Origin: Serilophus lunatus
Taxonomy: Eukaryota; Chordata; Aves; Passeriformes; Eurylaimidae
NCBI GenBank assembly: GCA_013399895.1
Contig: VXBA01002397.1
Location: forward strand, 1,324,024 to 1,388,023
Length of the DNA: 64,000 bases
Direction of reading: 5' to 3'
The translations under genes were made by a program, and so were the position numbers. The notes beneath the pieces are model-generated. The model did not search any database. It was given only the letters and a program-made list of their open reading frames with translations, and was not told the DNA's origin. Within the stretch, counting starts at the first letter, position 1. The number at the start of each line of letters is the position of its first letter. Below are positions 48,584 through 60,300 of the stretch, in pieces.

Positions 48584-49062
48584 TGTGGTAGGTTTTGGGA
48601 AGCCTGGGGCTTTTAGGCCTTATTTTTGAGAGTTTTTAAAGTTGGCTTAAGTAATTCTCTCACTCTAGCAAAATGTGAAGTTGGCCTGGAAAATTTCTGT
48701 CTAAGCAAAGCAAAAAGTAAACAATATCCTAGTTCTCTAAATATTGGTAGAACTTTCTCAAAACACATCTGTAGCTTCTCACTAGCTTAGATCTCTCACA
48801 CAACAACAGAAATTTTCATTAATCAAACAGGTGCTGTTTTGCAGAAAGCCAGTATCAAAGTAATAGTGAAAGTTCTCAAAATAAGGCAGATGAGCTAACG
48901 CTTCAGCCCATCCAATAAAATAGTTAAAAACAATTGTGTGGACCAATAAAGATGTAACATGCTGGTTTCTAAAATGTATAAAAAGCTGTAAGTTTCCTCA
49001 TTAAAAAATGGCTTCCTGGACGAACCCTGTCTCGCTCGATTTCTAAGTTCGCTGGCATTGCA
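48584..49062 (+). mobile_element. solo LTR, family B, copy 4
   Basis: Very similar to copy 2 along its length, starting 'tgtggtaggttttggg' and ending near 'gctggcattgca'. It has a TATA-like 'tataaaaagc' (about 48977-48986) followed by 'ggcttcctggacgaaccc'. An exact 8-bp direct repeat 'catggctc' lies just outside both ends (48573-48580 and 49067-49074), offset by a few bases from the TG/CA ends. That is longer than an LTR target duplication should be, so it may be partly coincidental. Confidence 0.65.
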
Positions 49063-49880
49063 AAAACATGGCTCCAATATTTTTAAAAAGGATTCCAAGA
49101 TGAAATGTGAATTTTCTCGAGAAAATAAACACAAAAAATATAACAGAAATAAATGATAAATGGAGCTAAACAAGGCATGCATTCACTTGTCATACTAACC
49201 TCAAAGGTTTCTTTAATAGTTTTTTTCAACCAGGAAATACAATAGATTTCATCTTCTAGATAGTAGGATTAGAACAATTATAAACTGTACAATTTTCTCC
49301 TCAATAAAAGAAGACAAGCTCTTCTGAAAGGAAGAAACTCAAAAAACCTTCTGAAAAGATTGTATTGATGAAAGTAGAAGGGAGTTAATAAAATATATTT
49401 AATTTTAGGAAACATTGCCCATATGGAGTAGAAGTAAAATATTAGAGAAAAATAATTGTTGGTGGGGCAAGAGTAATAAAAAGGAATAAAATTAAATTAT
49501 ATGAAGCATGCAGTATCATTGCACCATTCTAAAATTAATATTAAAATTATTATTTCGAAGTGGCATGACAGAAGTGAGATTTAGGTTTGGAAATCCTAGA
49601 ATGGCACTTTTTTTTCATACTGTTGAGTGACCTGAAAGGCAGATTTTAGTGGGGTTATTTTTAAATATAGAAATATCTGAATTTCCCTCTTTCACTTTGT
49701 TAAATTTGATTCCAACACCTCCGGACAAACTAGGCATAAAACATTTCTTGAGGCCATACAAATATTTGCAGTCAGGTTTGAATTGAACTCTGTTTAGCAA
49801 ATTAGGAAACAGTGGTGGTATTGGAGAGGAGAGCATTGAAAAACCTAAACAATGCTGGCATCAGTAATATTATGTGTTGA
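49063..49880. other. AT-rich spacer, nothing recognised
   Basis: No gene or repeat is supported. Confidence 0.5.
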
Positions 49881-49885
49881 GCGTG

Positions 49886-51306
49886 TGTGGTGGTTTGAAC
49901 CACTATACCACTAAGGGGCACATAACAGTGATGAAAGACTAAATAGAGATGCAACACCAAACACAGGTTTATTTTTCTAAGGCACTAAAGACCTTATAGA
50001 ATCCCTAGACACTAGACAAAGTACGCACAATATAACATGCTACAATTTCACACAGTAAAACCAACAAATAAACCAGACTGTTTCTCAAAGCCAGCTGGTC
50101 AGCTGAGAAGCAGGGGGAAGGAAGGGTAAGGCACCTCGATGATGGGACACTCATGGCCCTTGAAGCCTAGGGACACCCAAGGGGAAAACTATCACTTGCG
50201 GTTTGGCTGGGTTGTCTCTAGGTGCCACAATTGGAGCTCAAATGGTGCCGCACTGCTGTCTGTGCCGATGGAGGTGAGGGGAAGCAAGCCATGCGGTCTA
50301 GGAGCCGGGAGGAGGGAAGCCATGCCTCTCTCAGCTCAAGAGGAAGCCAAAAGAGAGAAAAGACTTCTGTGTTCAGGGGGTTTATGCCCTAGAGGTCCCG
50401 CGTGAATTCAATGGTTTCATCCTGTCCAGGCTGTCCTCCTGTTGGCTGATGCTGTTGGGCTCCTTTCTCCTTTGAGACTTTGGCACTCTGAGCAGGATGA
50501 CGGTTCCCATCAAAATGCCATGTGCTGACAGGCTGGAGCCCAGCAGTTGCCGTCGACTGCAGGGCCACTGGCGCCACCTGTGGGGCACTTGCCGCCCACA
50601 GGAACCCCCAGGGGGGATCCCTGAGGCAGCGGCGCTACTCACAGCTATCCGGAGCAGCTGCCATCACTGTGCAGTCATTGCCAGCACAGCGCCAGCACAG
50701 GGCACTCGCTGCCGCCCCAGGAAGCCGGGGAGCGGCAGCACCAATCGCAGCCTGCCTCATGGGGCCGGAGGGGGGGGCGGCAGGAGCCCACGCCGCACAC
50801 CATGGGCACATGAGGTCCCAGCGCCATCAGCGCCAATGCCCACAGTGCGTCTCTGCCCACTGCACAGCACTGCGCTCTCTGCAAGATGCCGGGCAGGACC
50901 GGGCACCACTGGCCTCCCACACGATGCCACCTCTTCGTCACCGATGCCACCCAGAGCTATCCCCATGTGACCACTGGGAAGAGGGGTTTGCTGCCAGCAC
51001 AAGCTGGTCACGGTATGTCCTCCGTCACTTCGTGGCGGAACATGCAGCCCCCTCCACCTAGTGCCGCAGGCGCGCCACGAGAGTGCTGGTTCTGTTCCCT
51101 ATATTGCTCTGCTGTCACTTCCCAGCTCTCACCTGGGACACGGCGAGCAAAGGTGGGGGAGAAGCTCCGAAGACACCGACACTGTGATCTTGGCTTTTCC
51201 TTCATGTTTCTAAAAAAACTAGTTTTACGAATAAGCAAACAAGTAAACAATCCAAACATTTCCCTTCCGCCCTTCCCCTGGAAAACCCCATTTCAAACCC
51301 ATAACA
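49886..51306 (-). mobile_element. solo LTR, family C, copy 2
   Basis: Inverted relative to copy 1 at 45.4 kb. The minus-strand start 'tgttatgggtttgaaatggg' is at 51306 and the end '...caaaccaccaca' at 49886. The flanks are 'gcgtg' (49881-49885) and 'gcatg' (51307-51311), a 5-bp target duplication differing by one CpG-type transition. The reversed AATAAA is at 49968-49973. The interior is GC-rich with long chance frames. No gag, pol or env sequence is present. Confidence 0.87.
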
Positions 51307-53929
51307 GCATGTAAGACACACAAATTGAGAATCACTTATATCAAATATGTTCTACACAGGCCAGTTTTCAAAAAGCAGATGAGGTGGCATCTAGCTGAGA
51401 TGGCTTTAGTAGGTATATTGCCAAAGCCTATGATAATCAATGTATTTCACTTATAAAATAATAGATGGGTAAGTAACTGTGGCAATAACAGAACCTGTTT
51501 ATATTCTCAATAATGGAATTGTTCTCTGTGAGTGCCCTGATTTGAGGGTTATATTATATTATATTATATTAATATTTTTTACTATTTTATTTATTATATA
51601 AGATATAATTCTATATTCCATAGTATATTATTTTATGTCATATCATTAATATTTGTTGAGTATTTACTTTGAAAGTGTAGGAGTTGCATGCAAAGAAAGA
51701 ACCAAAGGCTTTTCTAATTATTATATATACTATATACATAATATATCTTTATGATTGTAGATATAATTATATTATCTATCATATATAAGTAGTGTGTGTA
51801 TATATTTATATACTAATTTTTATGTATATATGCACACACATACATATAGATACTTGTATATAAAAGATATTATATTTTTTCTGTATTACATACACATATT
51901 TCTTTTTATGTGAAATTCTACCAATATAGTCTTTATTTGAATATTAAAATCCTAACTTTAAACATATCTGAGATCTTACCACTGTGATGGATACAATTTG
52001 ATTATGAATGAGATCAACAAATGACATTATGTTCTACAGCTAGTTTATAAAAATATTACTTGTTAAAACAAATTATAAGGTGAAGAGTTTTTTATCACAA
52101 TCTGTCATTTGATTTTTACAGCAGTACTACACAGGGGGATCATCTCTACAGTCTTGCAGAATGATGACCTTTTAAGAACTGCCAACTTCTTATTGCGTTA
52201 GCATATAAAATATGTTTTCCTTACAGGTATGTGATTCTCACCCCCACAATATCTCAATTATATACTTAAGGGTAAGAAATTGCCTACAGACTATATAATG
52301 GCTCAGATGTCTTACTCCACACTGAGTCTATTTTCTGTTTATACTCAGAATAAACATGATGATTGTGTCAAGCCACATTTCATAATTTCTACTGTTTTCT
52401 ATCTGAATTTCTATCTGAATTTCTATCTGAATGCTTATTAAGGACTCAGTTTAAATTAATTCTATTTCAGGCACAGTCTGTTATTAGAATAAAGCTTGAA
52501 AGGGAAATGCTAGTGGTACATGCAAGGTGCAATTTTCTCCTATATATGGTCATCTTCTTTTGACATAAATTTGTCAACAATCAAACTGGATTCCTGCCTC
52601 TAACTCCACAGTGGAACCTACATATCATTGAAAGTAGGACTAGCGTAATCTGTTGAAAATCTCACATGAATAAAAATAGCAGAGGGAGGAATAATACATC
52701 TCTGGTTCAGCAATACAGAGTGGAGCTCTGAGGTGGTGGGTTAAAAAGCATGTCATTTGAATATGTAGTGCCTGTAGCACAGACTAGAATTTCCAAGGAA
52801 AAACCATAGAGTTCACACACAGTATGTCATAAAGCTGATATTTTGAAACAAGCCCAGAAATTTGGAAGAACTACATGGATTTCAGTATTTTAAGAAATTG
52901 AAAAGTAACACCAAGAATATGTACCAACTCAGTATTTCTGTGACTTTCCGAGAAATGTGAAAGACATAATCTGCCTTAAAGAAAAGAAACAAAGTAAAAT
53001 TGAATACAGCAGAAGCTTTTGAGATGTTTCCCATTGCTAGTCACATGAATGAAGCATTATTATATTAATGCATTTCAACATTACTGCACATAACCGCCCA
53101 GGGAATAAAGAACAGAAAAAGTTATTTCAATAATTTTTTTGCAAATGTATATAATGTTAAGCATGGTTGTGATCCGAAAAATATTCTCCTATTACTAAAT
53201 CAGCAGTACGCCAGTTTCTATTATCTCTGTAATGGTTATGTACAAAAGGTTTAATCAAGGATAAATGTCTAATTCCCTGAAGCTCTATAAACCTATCCAT
53301 AGCAAAATGTCAGCTAACCAAGTAGCTGTAGGCATAACTACTGCCAAACTATGTGATAATATGTGTTGTTTTAATCACAATTTAATTTTGTTCAATGCTA
53401 TGCAAACACTCATAAATCATGCTTACTTTTTACATGAAGAAACTCACATTTCAGGCACTACTTGGTGCAAGAAACCCAAGTTAATGAATCAGTACTAATA
53501 TATCCAATATCTGTAAATGGATCTGTATGCCTCGCTGTATATGCCTGTAGAAAATAATAATATAATTGAAGAGACATGGATGATGCCCTATGAAACAGGT
53601 AAATCTGCAAAGACACTAATAGATCAATGAATGAACACTTACACAACAAATAAAGACTAGACACTGGAAATTATTAGGAAAGATCTAAAAATATAAGTCA
53701 GGCAGAACAGTGGTTATGTTTAGCCTGGAGGGTCAAAGTACAGGGATGGGGAAAAAATGGAAAACAATTCTGGTAAAGAAAAGATACTGAATATAGATAG
53801 AACAGAGGAAGTAAAACAGTTTCTAGAGAAATTATCACAGACAGAAAAACTTCTGAAAATATTAAAAAACCTAACACCATTTTTGAAAGCAATTGCAAAA
53901 CATTAAAACAGGTATTAGGTCGTAGTATT
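51307..53929. other. AT-rich DNA with low-complexity TA block
   Basis: A TATA/ATTA-rich low-complexity block spans about 51545-51900. A small minisatellite lies at 52397-52432. No gene is supported. Confidence 0.6.
52397..52432. repeat. 12-bp minisatellite, three units
   Basis: Three exact tandem copies of 'ttctatctgaat'. Read in one plus-strand frame it repeats FLSE, but no gene context is present. Confidence 0.9.
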
Positions 53930-54375
53930 GTTAAGGTTGGAAGAGATCTCTTAGATCATCAAGTCCACCATGTTCACCACTAAACCTTATCTCCAAGTTC
54001 CACATCCACATGGCTTTTGAACACTTCCAGGGATGGTGATTCCACCACTTCCTTGGGCAGCCTATTCCAATGCCCTATCACCCTTTCATTGAAGAATTTT
54101 TTCCTATAATTTAAACTAAATCTCATCTGATCTAACTTGAAGCTGTTTCCTCTCATCCTGCAANCCATGTTCACCACTAAACCTTATCTCCAAGTTCCAC
54201 ATCCACATGGCTTTTGAACACTTCCAGGGATGGTGATTCCACCACTTCCTTGGGCAGCCTATTCCAATGCCCTATCACCCTTTCATTGAAGAATTTTTTC
54301 CTATAATTTAAACTAAATCTCATCTGATCTAACTTGAAGCTGTTTCCTCTCATCCTGCAACTTTTTACCTGGCAA
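53930..54375 (-). mobile_element. CR1 LINE, 3' end (antisense), with false-looking duplication
   Basis: Reversed CR1 terminus starting 'ttaaggttggaagagatctc' and running through the reversed ORF2 C-terminus (NYRKKFFNERVIGHWNRLPK on the minus strand). The block 53968-54163 is repeated exactly at 54165-54360 with a single N at 54164. Without the duplication the CR1 piece would be about 250 bp. Confidence 0.88.
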
Positions 54376-56149
54376 CTGAAAGATATTGAAAGTCCCATGA
54401 CTTTGGTTTGCTTTCCTTCTTCCTGGTGAATTAATAAAGTTCATCTCATGTAGAGGTTTTGTGTGTGATTTAGATAGATAGCATTTTGCTTAATTTTAAA
54501 CCATTTATTTGCCCTCTCTTTGTTTTTTTTTTATGGAGTGGAAACAATGCAATGTTAGATGACTTATTTGACACGATAAATAAAAAACAGTGAATGAGAA
54601 AAGCCTGCAAGAGAGGCAAGTATATTATGACCAATTCTTTACCTTACATTTGCACTTACTTACTTACTCATTTAATTAGAATTTGGAGAAAACATTTGAA
54701 AAAGACAGGCTTTGTCCATGAACAGCGAGTTAAATATTAAATATCAGACTCTAGGCATACCTTAGTTTCATTGATGTGTTTGATGACTGAAAAGCCAAAT
54801 GAATTACACAACCAAATATGTCCCTAGCCTCGTAGGCACAGCAACTATGCTAACATAACCCTATTACAGCATCAATCTTATCTAATTGATCTGAAAGTAA
54901 GAGGTAAAAACAAAGTTTAGCAAGTTGCTAAAATTGGCACCGTACCTTGTACATTGTAGCATGAGGTAGGTCGGGAAAATCTAAGGAGAAACAGAAGAAC
55001 TGGATCATCAATTCAGATATGTTTTTAAAGCTTCTGGTGGTAGAAAAAGAGCCAAATCTAAAACTTTAATAAAATTTGACTTTGTGCCATATTAATTTTC
55101 TGTATGACAAATACACTCTTCCTTAAGCACTGTTATATTGTAGAAGGATAAGGCAATGACACAAGTCATGTAGAAAAACATGAACCAACATTTTTAGTAG
55201 ACTTATGAATAAAAATAAAGGAATTCCAGTAAACATGGGCAAATAATGTTACTGTTTTCTGACTTTAAAAATTTAAGAAAGAAATTAATCAGGGGTAATT
55301 TACAACTATGTCACAAAGGACAACATACTTCTTTATTAGATTTCATTTTAATTTTTTATCTAAACCAATTTGCAAAACTCCTGATGTTTATAATTTGCAA
55401 TGAAATTAACTGTTAAAAATTTTCTAAAAAAGCTGAAATGTAGGAATTGTAATTTTTATTGTCCTGTAAATAGCAGGACATGTTCTACAATGAGATGGAA
55501 CTTTTTAACTGCTAATATGTTTCCTAGTCTTTGAAGAACTTAAATACTAAGCCTCTGAATTAACTTAAAGCATTCTGAAAGCTACTAAGACCTTTCTGAT
55601 GTTTTGAATTGGAGAAAGAAAAATGAATCTCCATATTTTCCCAGTAAAAATTTATACATATTTAGAGATCTTGAATTGTTTAATTCTGTATCATTTCATT
55701 ATTTTGTTAAGATTAACTTTTGTCACAATGCTAGTTAAAGCAAAATGAAAATAATTGCAACTAATAATTAGTTACAGCAATCATTATTATTATTAATAGA
55801 AATTAATATATTTTAACTGTTCTTAGAATATTTAATTTTAAATGTGCTAGGTTATGTGATTAAAAGCTAATCACAGAGAACACAGCTGCCCAGCAAGGAT
55901 CATAGGAACAGTGCTGGCAAAGAAGCACGAATGACCTGATAAGTAAATTGCCATTGTAGAACCAGCTTCTCCAAAAGCAATCAGAGAAAACTAACTAGAT
56001 CTTTGACCCCAGTGGAAACTCCACCAGGATTAGTCAGTCAATCTCTCTCCCTTCATAATGCTATCCAGGCTGTCAAGGTGATTGCCTGTGGGTATAAGAC
56101 TTACTATTGATGCAGAAGGAAGAGTATTTTGAGACTGTGTAAACCTTCT
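54376..56149. other. AT-rich DNA, nothing recognised
   Basis: No gene or repeat is supported. Confidence 0.5.
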
Positions 56150-56345
56150 GATGTGGCTTAAAGTGGTTACAGGAATAAGCAAGACTCACTATGGGATGCT
56201 GTACTGGGGCTGGCTGGACTATAGTTAGCTTTCTCCATAGCAGCCCATATGGGTACTGTGTTTTGGATTTGTGACTAAAAGAGCATTGATAACACACTGG
56301 AGTTTTGGCTGCTGCTGAACAGTGCTTGCACAGCATTATTTTTTT
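56150..56345 (+). mobile_element. old ERVL-type LTR fragment
   Basis: Contains 'ttttggatttgtgactaaa', 'ttgataacacactgg' and 'ggctgctgctgaacagtgc' followed by 'ttgcacagcatta'. I recall this order from a widespread avian ERVL LTR U3 region. The R/U5 part was not recognised, so the piece is truncated and its borders are approximate. The identification rests on memory of the family, not on a second copy in the window. Confidence 0.5.
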
Positions 56346-57230
56346 CTTTTTTTTCTCATCCTCCAGAAGCCTTCAATTACTGAGCAGCCAGAGGAACTGG
56401 ATCAAGTTGTCATTGCTGCTCAGTTCTGTGTGAGTGGTAGTATGGGTGCCTTCAAAGCCACTGTTTTCTGTCTGCACTCATCTGTGTGGCAAGCTGTGTC
56501 AGCAGTGTGCGGGCTATCAGGAATACGTGCTCAGCCTTGACACTGGCTGGATCTGAGAACATGGAGCCACAGCAGCTTCACATCTATGAGGCTTGGACCT
56601 GAGGGGCCACCTGATTTTGAAGCTCACCAGATCTGGCAAACACTAAATACATAAGGTTCATTCCCTTAATTGAGATGCCCATACCAGGGGACACTACTGA
56701 ATTTCTGAAAATCTAATTGTATAACTGCTTACCTTGATGTCCTTAGTGCTCTTGTGTATTCTAGAAATGGAACACTGTCCTTTTACAGCCTCCTTTCCTG
56801 AACCTTATTTTATTTCTTTATTTAGGCATCTCTTGCAGATAATACAGTCTCCTTTCTGACCTGTACAGCAAGTTCCTTTCAGCATCAGCTGACGTGGCAA
56901 CTAAAGATTTCCTCTCAGCTAGGAAAAAAATCCTTTGTTCCCTCCTTGAATTAACCTCTCTTTTCAGAGGTCTTCAGTAGTCTGCTTCTTCTTTGTCTTA
57001 AATACTTTCTAGTCTCTGAAAAAGTGCTTTATTTCAGGTGAAAGGTTTCCTCATTTGCTCATGGACATTCATCGTCCTATCTGACAATGGTTGGAGATGG
57101 CAGTAACATCAGTGTTACCATCCTTACTGTCACTGCTATAAGTCCAATGCAGGAATCAAGGATATTATCATGGGGAAAAGTTGAAGTCTTAATTTCAACA
57201 TTTAAAATAGATAGGGAATTTGTCAACCAG
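56346..57230. other. unclassified DNA downstream of the LTR fragment
   Basis: Slightly GC-richer up to about 56640, then AT-rich. No gene is supported. Confidence 0.45.
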
Positions 57231-57348
57231 AATAGAATAGAATAGAATAGAATAGAATAGAATAGAATAGAATAGAATAGAATAGAATAGAATAGAATAG
57301 AATAGAATAGAATAGAATAGAATAGAATAGAATAGAATAGAATAGAAT
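57231..57348. repeat. (AATAG)23 pentanucleotide microsatellite
   Basis: Twenty-three exact tandem AATAG units plus a partial unit. Read on the minus strand it gives a repeating SILFY frame that is an artefact. The length and purity make it likely to be length-variable between individuals. Confidence 0.97.
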
Positions 57349-60300
57349 TCCTACAGAATAGGATCCTGAATTTTATCCTGATCTGCATCTACTCATATCA
57401 TATTGATAACTGGAAAGACTTGTAAGCAAAAAATACATTTCAAAAAGTCCAGGTACAATACAGGACTTTTTAAAAAGATGAATTAAATTCTTATGGTAGG
57501 AATAATTAACCATTTAAACAAGATTGTAGCTTTGTTCTGAAAAGTTGTATATGCTCAGTGGAGTTAATGATTTTCTCTTAAAGAAAACAGAAAGGAATAT
57601 ATTTAGAAAACAGTAATGAATGCTAGCAGAAGTTTGAAATGTAATTTATGGTAAATTATTGCAAGTTTTCCTATTAAAAGGAAAATTACTGAAATATATT
57701 CAAGAATTTTAATCTTTCTAAATGCTGTCTAGATTATATACAAATATTCCATGTTTAGAAGGTTTACTTTTTATCCTTGAAGATGTTGTATATATTTTTT
57801 TTTCTGAATGACAAATTAGGATGAGAACATTCACTTTTTCCTTATTTGTTACAATTTAATATTTTTTATTGAAGCCCAGAAGTTCAATAACTGCTCTTAC
57901 AAATAAATTCAGAGGAATGATACAGGATATTAGTAAACAGTAACTGATCCCTCCAGAGTTCTTTTTAAAAGATCTGCAATCTGTGGGTGCATTACTTTTC
58001 TAAAGGTGAAAATTGACTGTGCTGTACAGTAAGTGAATTTCATGAGGTCATGCTATTCCTATTGATTGATTTTTTTTTTATGTCAGGAACAAACACAGCC
58101 AGCTTTTTCAGTAGTAATGCTGGAAGACACACATATTTCTACTCATACTTTGTAACAGCTGATTGGTAAATGTTGTTTTTCTATACAACTTATTGCAAAA
58201 GTGTCAGGAAGGTTATATGCTATGCTCAAAAGGATTCTTGAAGTACTTTGGCCGTATCTTTTATTCCATATATCAAGAAAAAAATTTTGAACGATTTATA
58301 GAAGATGCTGTTTGGGCTATTTATTAAGATCATCAAGTAGAGTTTAGGCTGTATGACTGTAAGTCATAACTTTTACATATTTTCCTTTTTCTTCTGTTCA
58401 GATAAAGTGTGAAAAACAACAATCTTCTAAAGAAAACAAAGCCAAAATATCCATTGACTTCAACAGGTTGAATACGTCGGAATGAATAAGGAGAAAAAAG
58501 AAACTTACAGAGAGGGAGACATTCACTAGCATACTAAAAAATGTTTCAGGCAACAGAAAAGACATTATGATATTATAAATTATTCAATATAATAAAGATG
58601 TTAAAAACCTTTCTAAAAAAGAAACTGATATGAACATTCATGTATTTGCTTCTCCACAGCCAAATAGGCTTGAAGTAATTCAGGTATCTACCAGCAGGCA
58701 CTTATCTGCATTTACTACTCTAGAATATCATTGCAGCCACAGCACAGCAAAAAAAAAAATCCCCACTAGATGGTAGTGGCATCATTAATTGCTGCTCCTT
58801 CAACGTGAAACTGTTTTTTTTTCAATTACAGTTACACTTGTACATTCAGGATTACAATTAAAACACATTATTTTTAACCGAATTGTGAGTCTACAAAAGT
58901 TACTGATAAATTTAACTAAGACTGAAATGTCTGTCCTGTTGGTAATCCTTTTTCGAGCACTTGTTGTTGGGCTGAATGGAATCCAAAATTAAATACAGAA
59001 ATATTTGCATGACTGAAACCAACTGAGAAATTCAGAAATCACAACAATAAATGAGTATATGCAAAAATAAGTAAAAATCTTTCACTTAGAGTCAAATCAA
59101 GATAAAACTACAGTTTTCTATAATGCCTTGAGAATTATCATTTAGGAACTGGGTCTTCTGTTCTCTAGTGTCTTCAGTATTTGGCTGATCTGTACTCACT
59201 ATCATGCTTTATGAGAAAAAATAAAAAGATACACTGTAATTTAGAGGAAAAGGTCATTCCAAAAAGCTCGTAAGAAAATTGGTTAAAGCCACAATTTGCA
59301 AGACACTCTTAGTGTTAAAAAAGCACTCTTTATTATGAAATGGTTTAAAACTGAAAATTTATGAGTTCAATAAATGGAAATATTTCACATCCATCTATTT
59401 CCAGGAAGTGGCTTAGAGAGAAAGCACCCCAAATTTTTTCTGCATACAAAAATATTTCCTATTAGGGAGTCATTTAAGTCAACATTCCCAGACTGCTCTG
59501 GGAGATATCAGTTGTATGTTGCGTACTTTAGCTGAGCGTTTTTCTGATGTTATCATAGTATTATGTGGTTGCATTAGCTACCTTTCTTTGCCATGTTTTT
59601 AGACAGGTCTCTGAGACACTCTGACCTCTAACATAGCCTTCATAAACTTTTTCATATTACTTTTTTTTTTCTGAAAAGATTTTTTTTAAAAAAACCAAGA
59701 ATTAATTTGTAAATTTTTGCTATGTGTGCTTATTTTAAAGAAGATTTCAGTAACTCAAGGTTAATGCTTCTAGATTTTTGGTGCTTGAGAAGCTAAAAGC
59801 AAGTGAGAGCAGGAGTAATAACAGTCTAGGACATAATAACAAGGAAGAAACAAAATCAAATTAAATCTGTTAGGTCCATGCTTTGGGCACAATATGAAGG
59901 TCCTAAGTCAAGTAAAACTCCAGTCACAAGTAAATCTAGCTCTCCAATGCATCTACAGATTAAGAATGGCTTCTTCTAGAAATTACACTAATTGTTTCCT
60001 CAGGGAGGATATTGATGCATATGAGAGCTGTTGTGGCTGTGGGCAGACATTTTCTTTAATGGGAGAGACTTAAAGGAAATCATTCTCCATTTCTGCCTCT
60101 AGCTATTGAATATCACCAAAATAGAGTTCTGGTAATCTATCCTGCCAAGTTTTGTTGTAAGTAATGCAGGTTTCAGTCTGATTTATACATTTTTCTAGAG
60201 TACAACACAGGTAGTAAAACAATGCGCATAGTCAATTCTCCACTAGAAATCTAAGACAGCTTCACAAGGCTTTCCGTGCAACTGTGAGTGCACTCTGTTG

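Noticed and set aside
50382..51314. Open frames of up to 179 codons on both strands
   Set aside because: Inside the inverted family C LTR; same reasoning. None shows gag, pol or env motifs.
57077..57388. 103-codon minus-strand frame with repeating SILFY
   Set aside because: It is the translation of the AATAG microsatellite.
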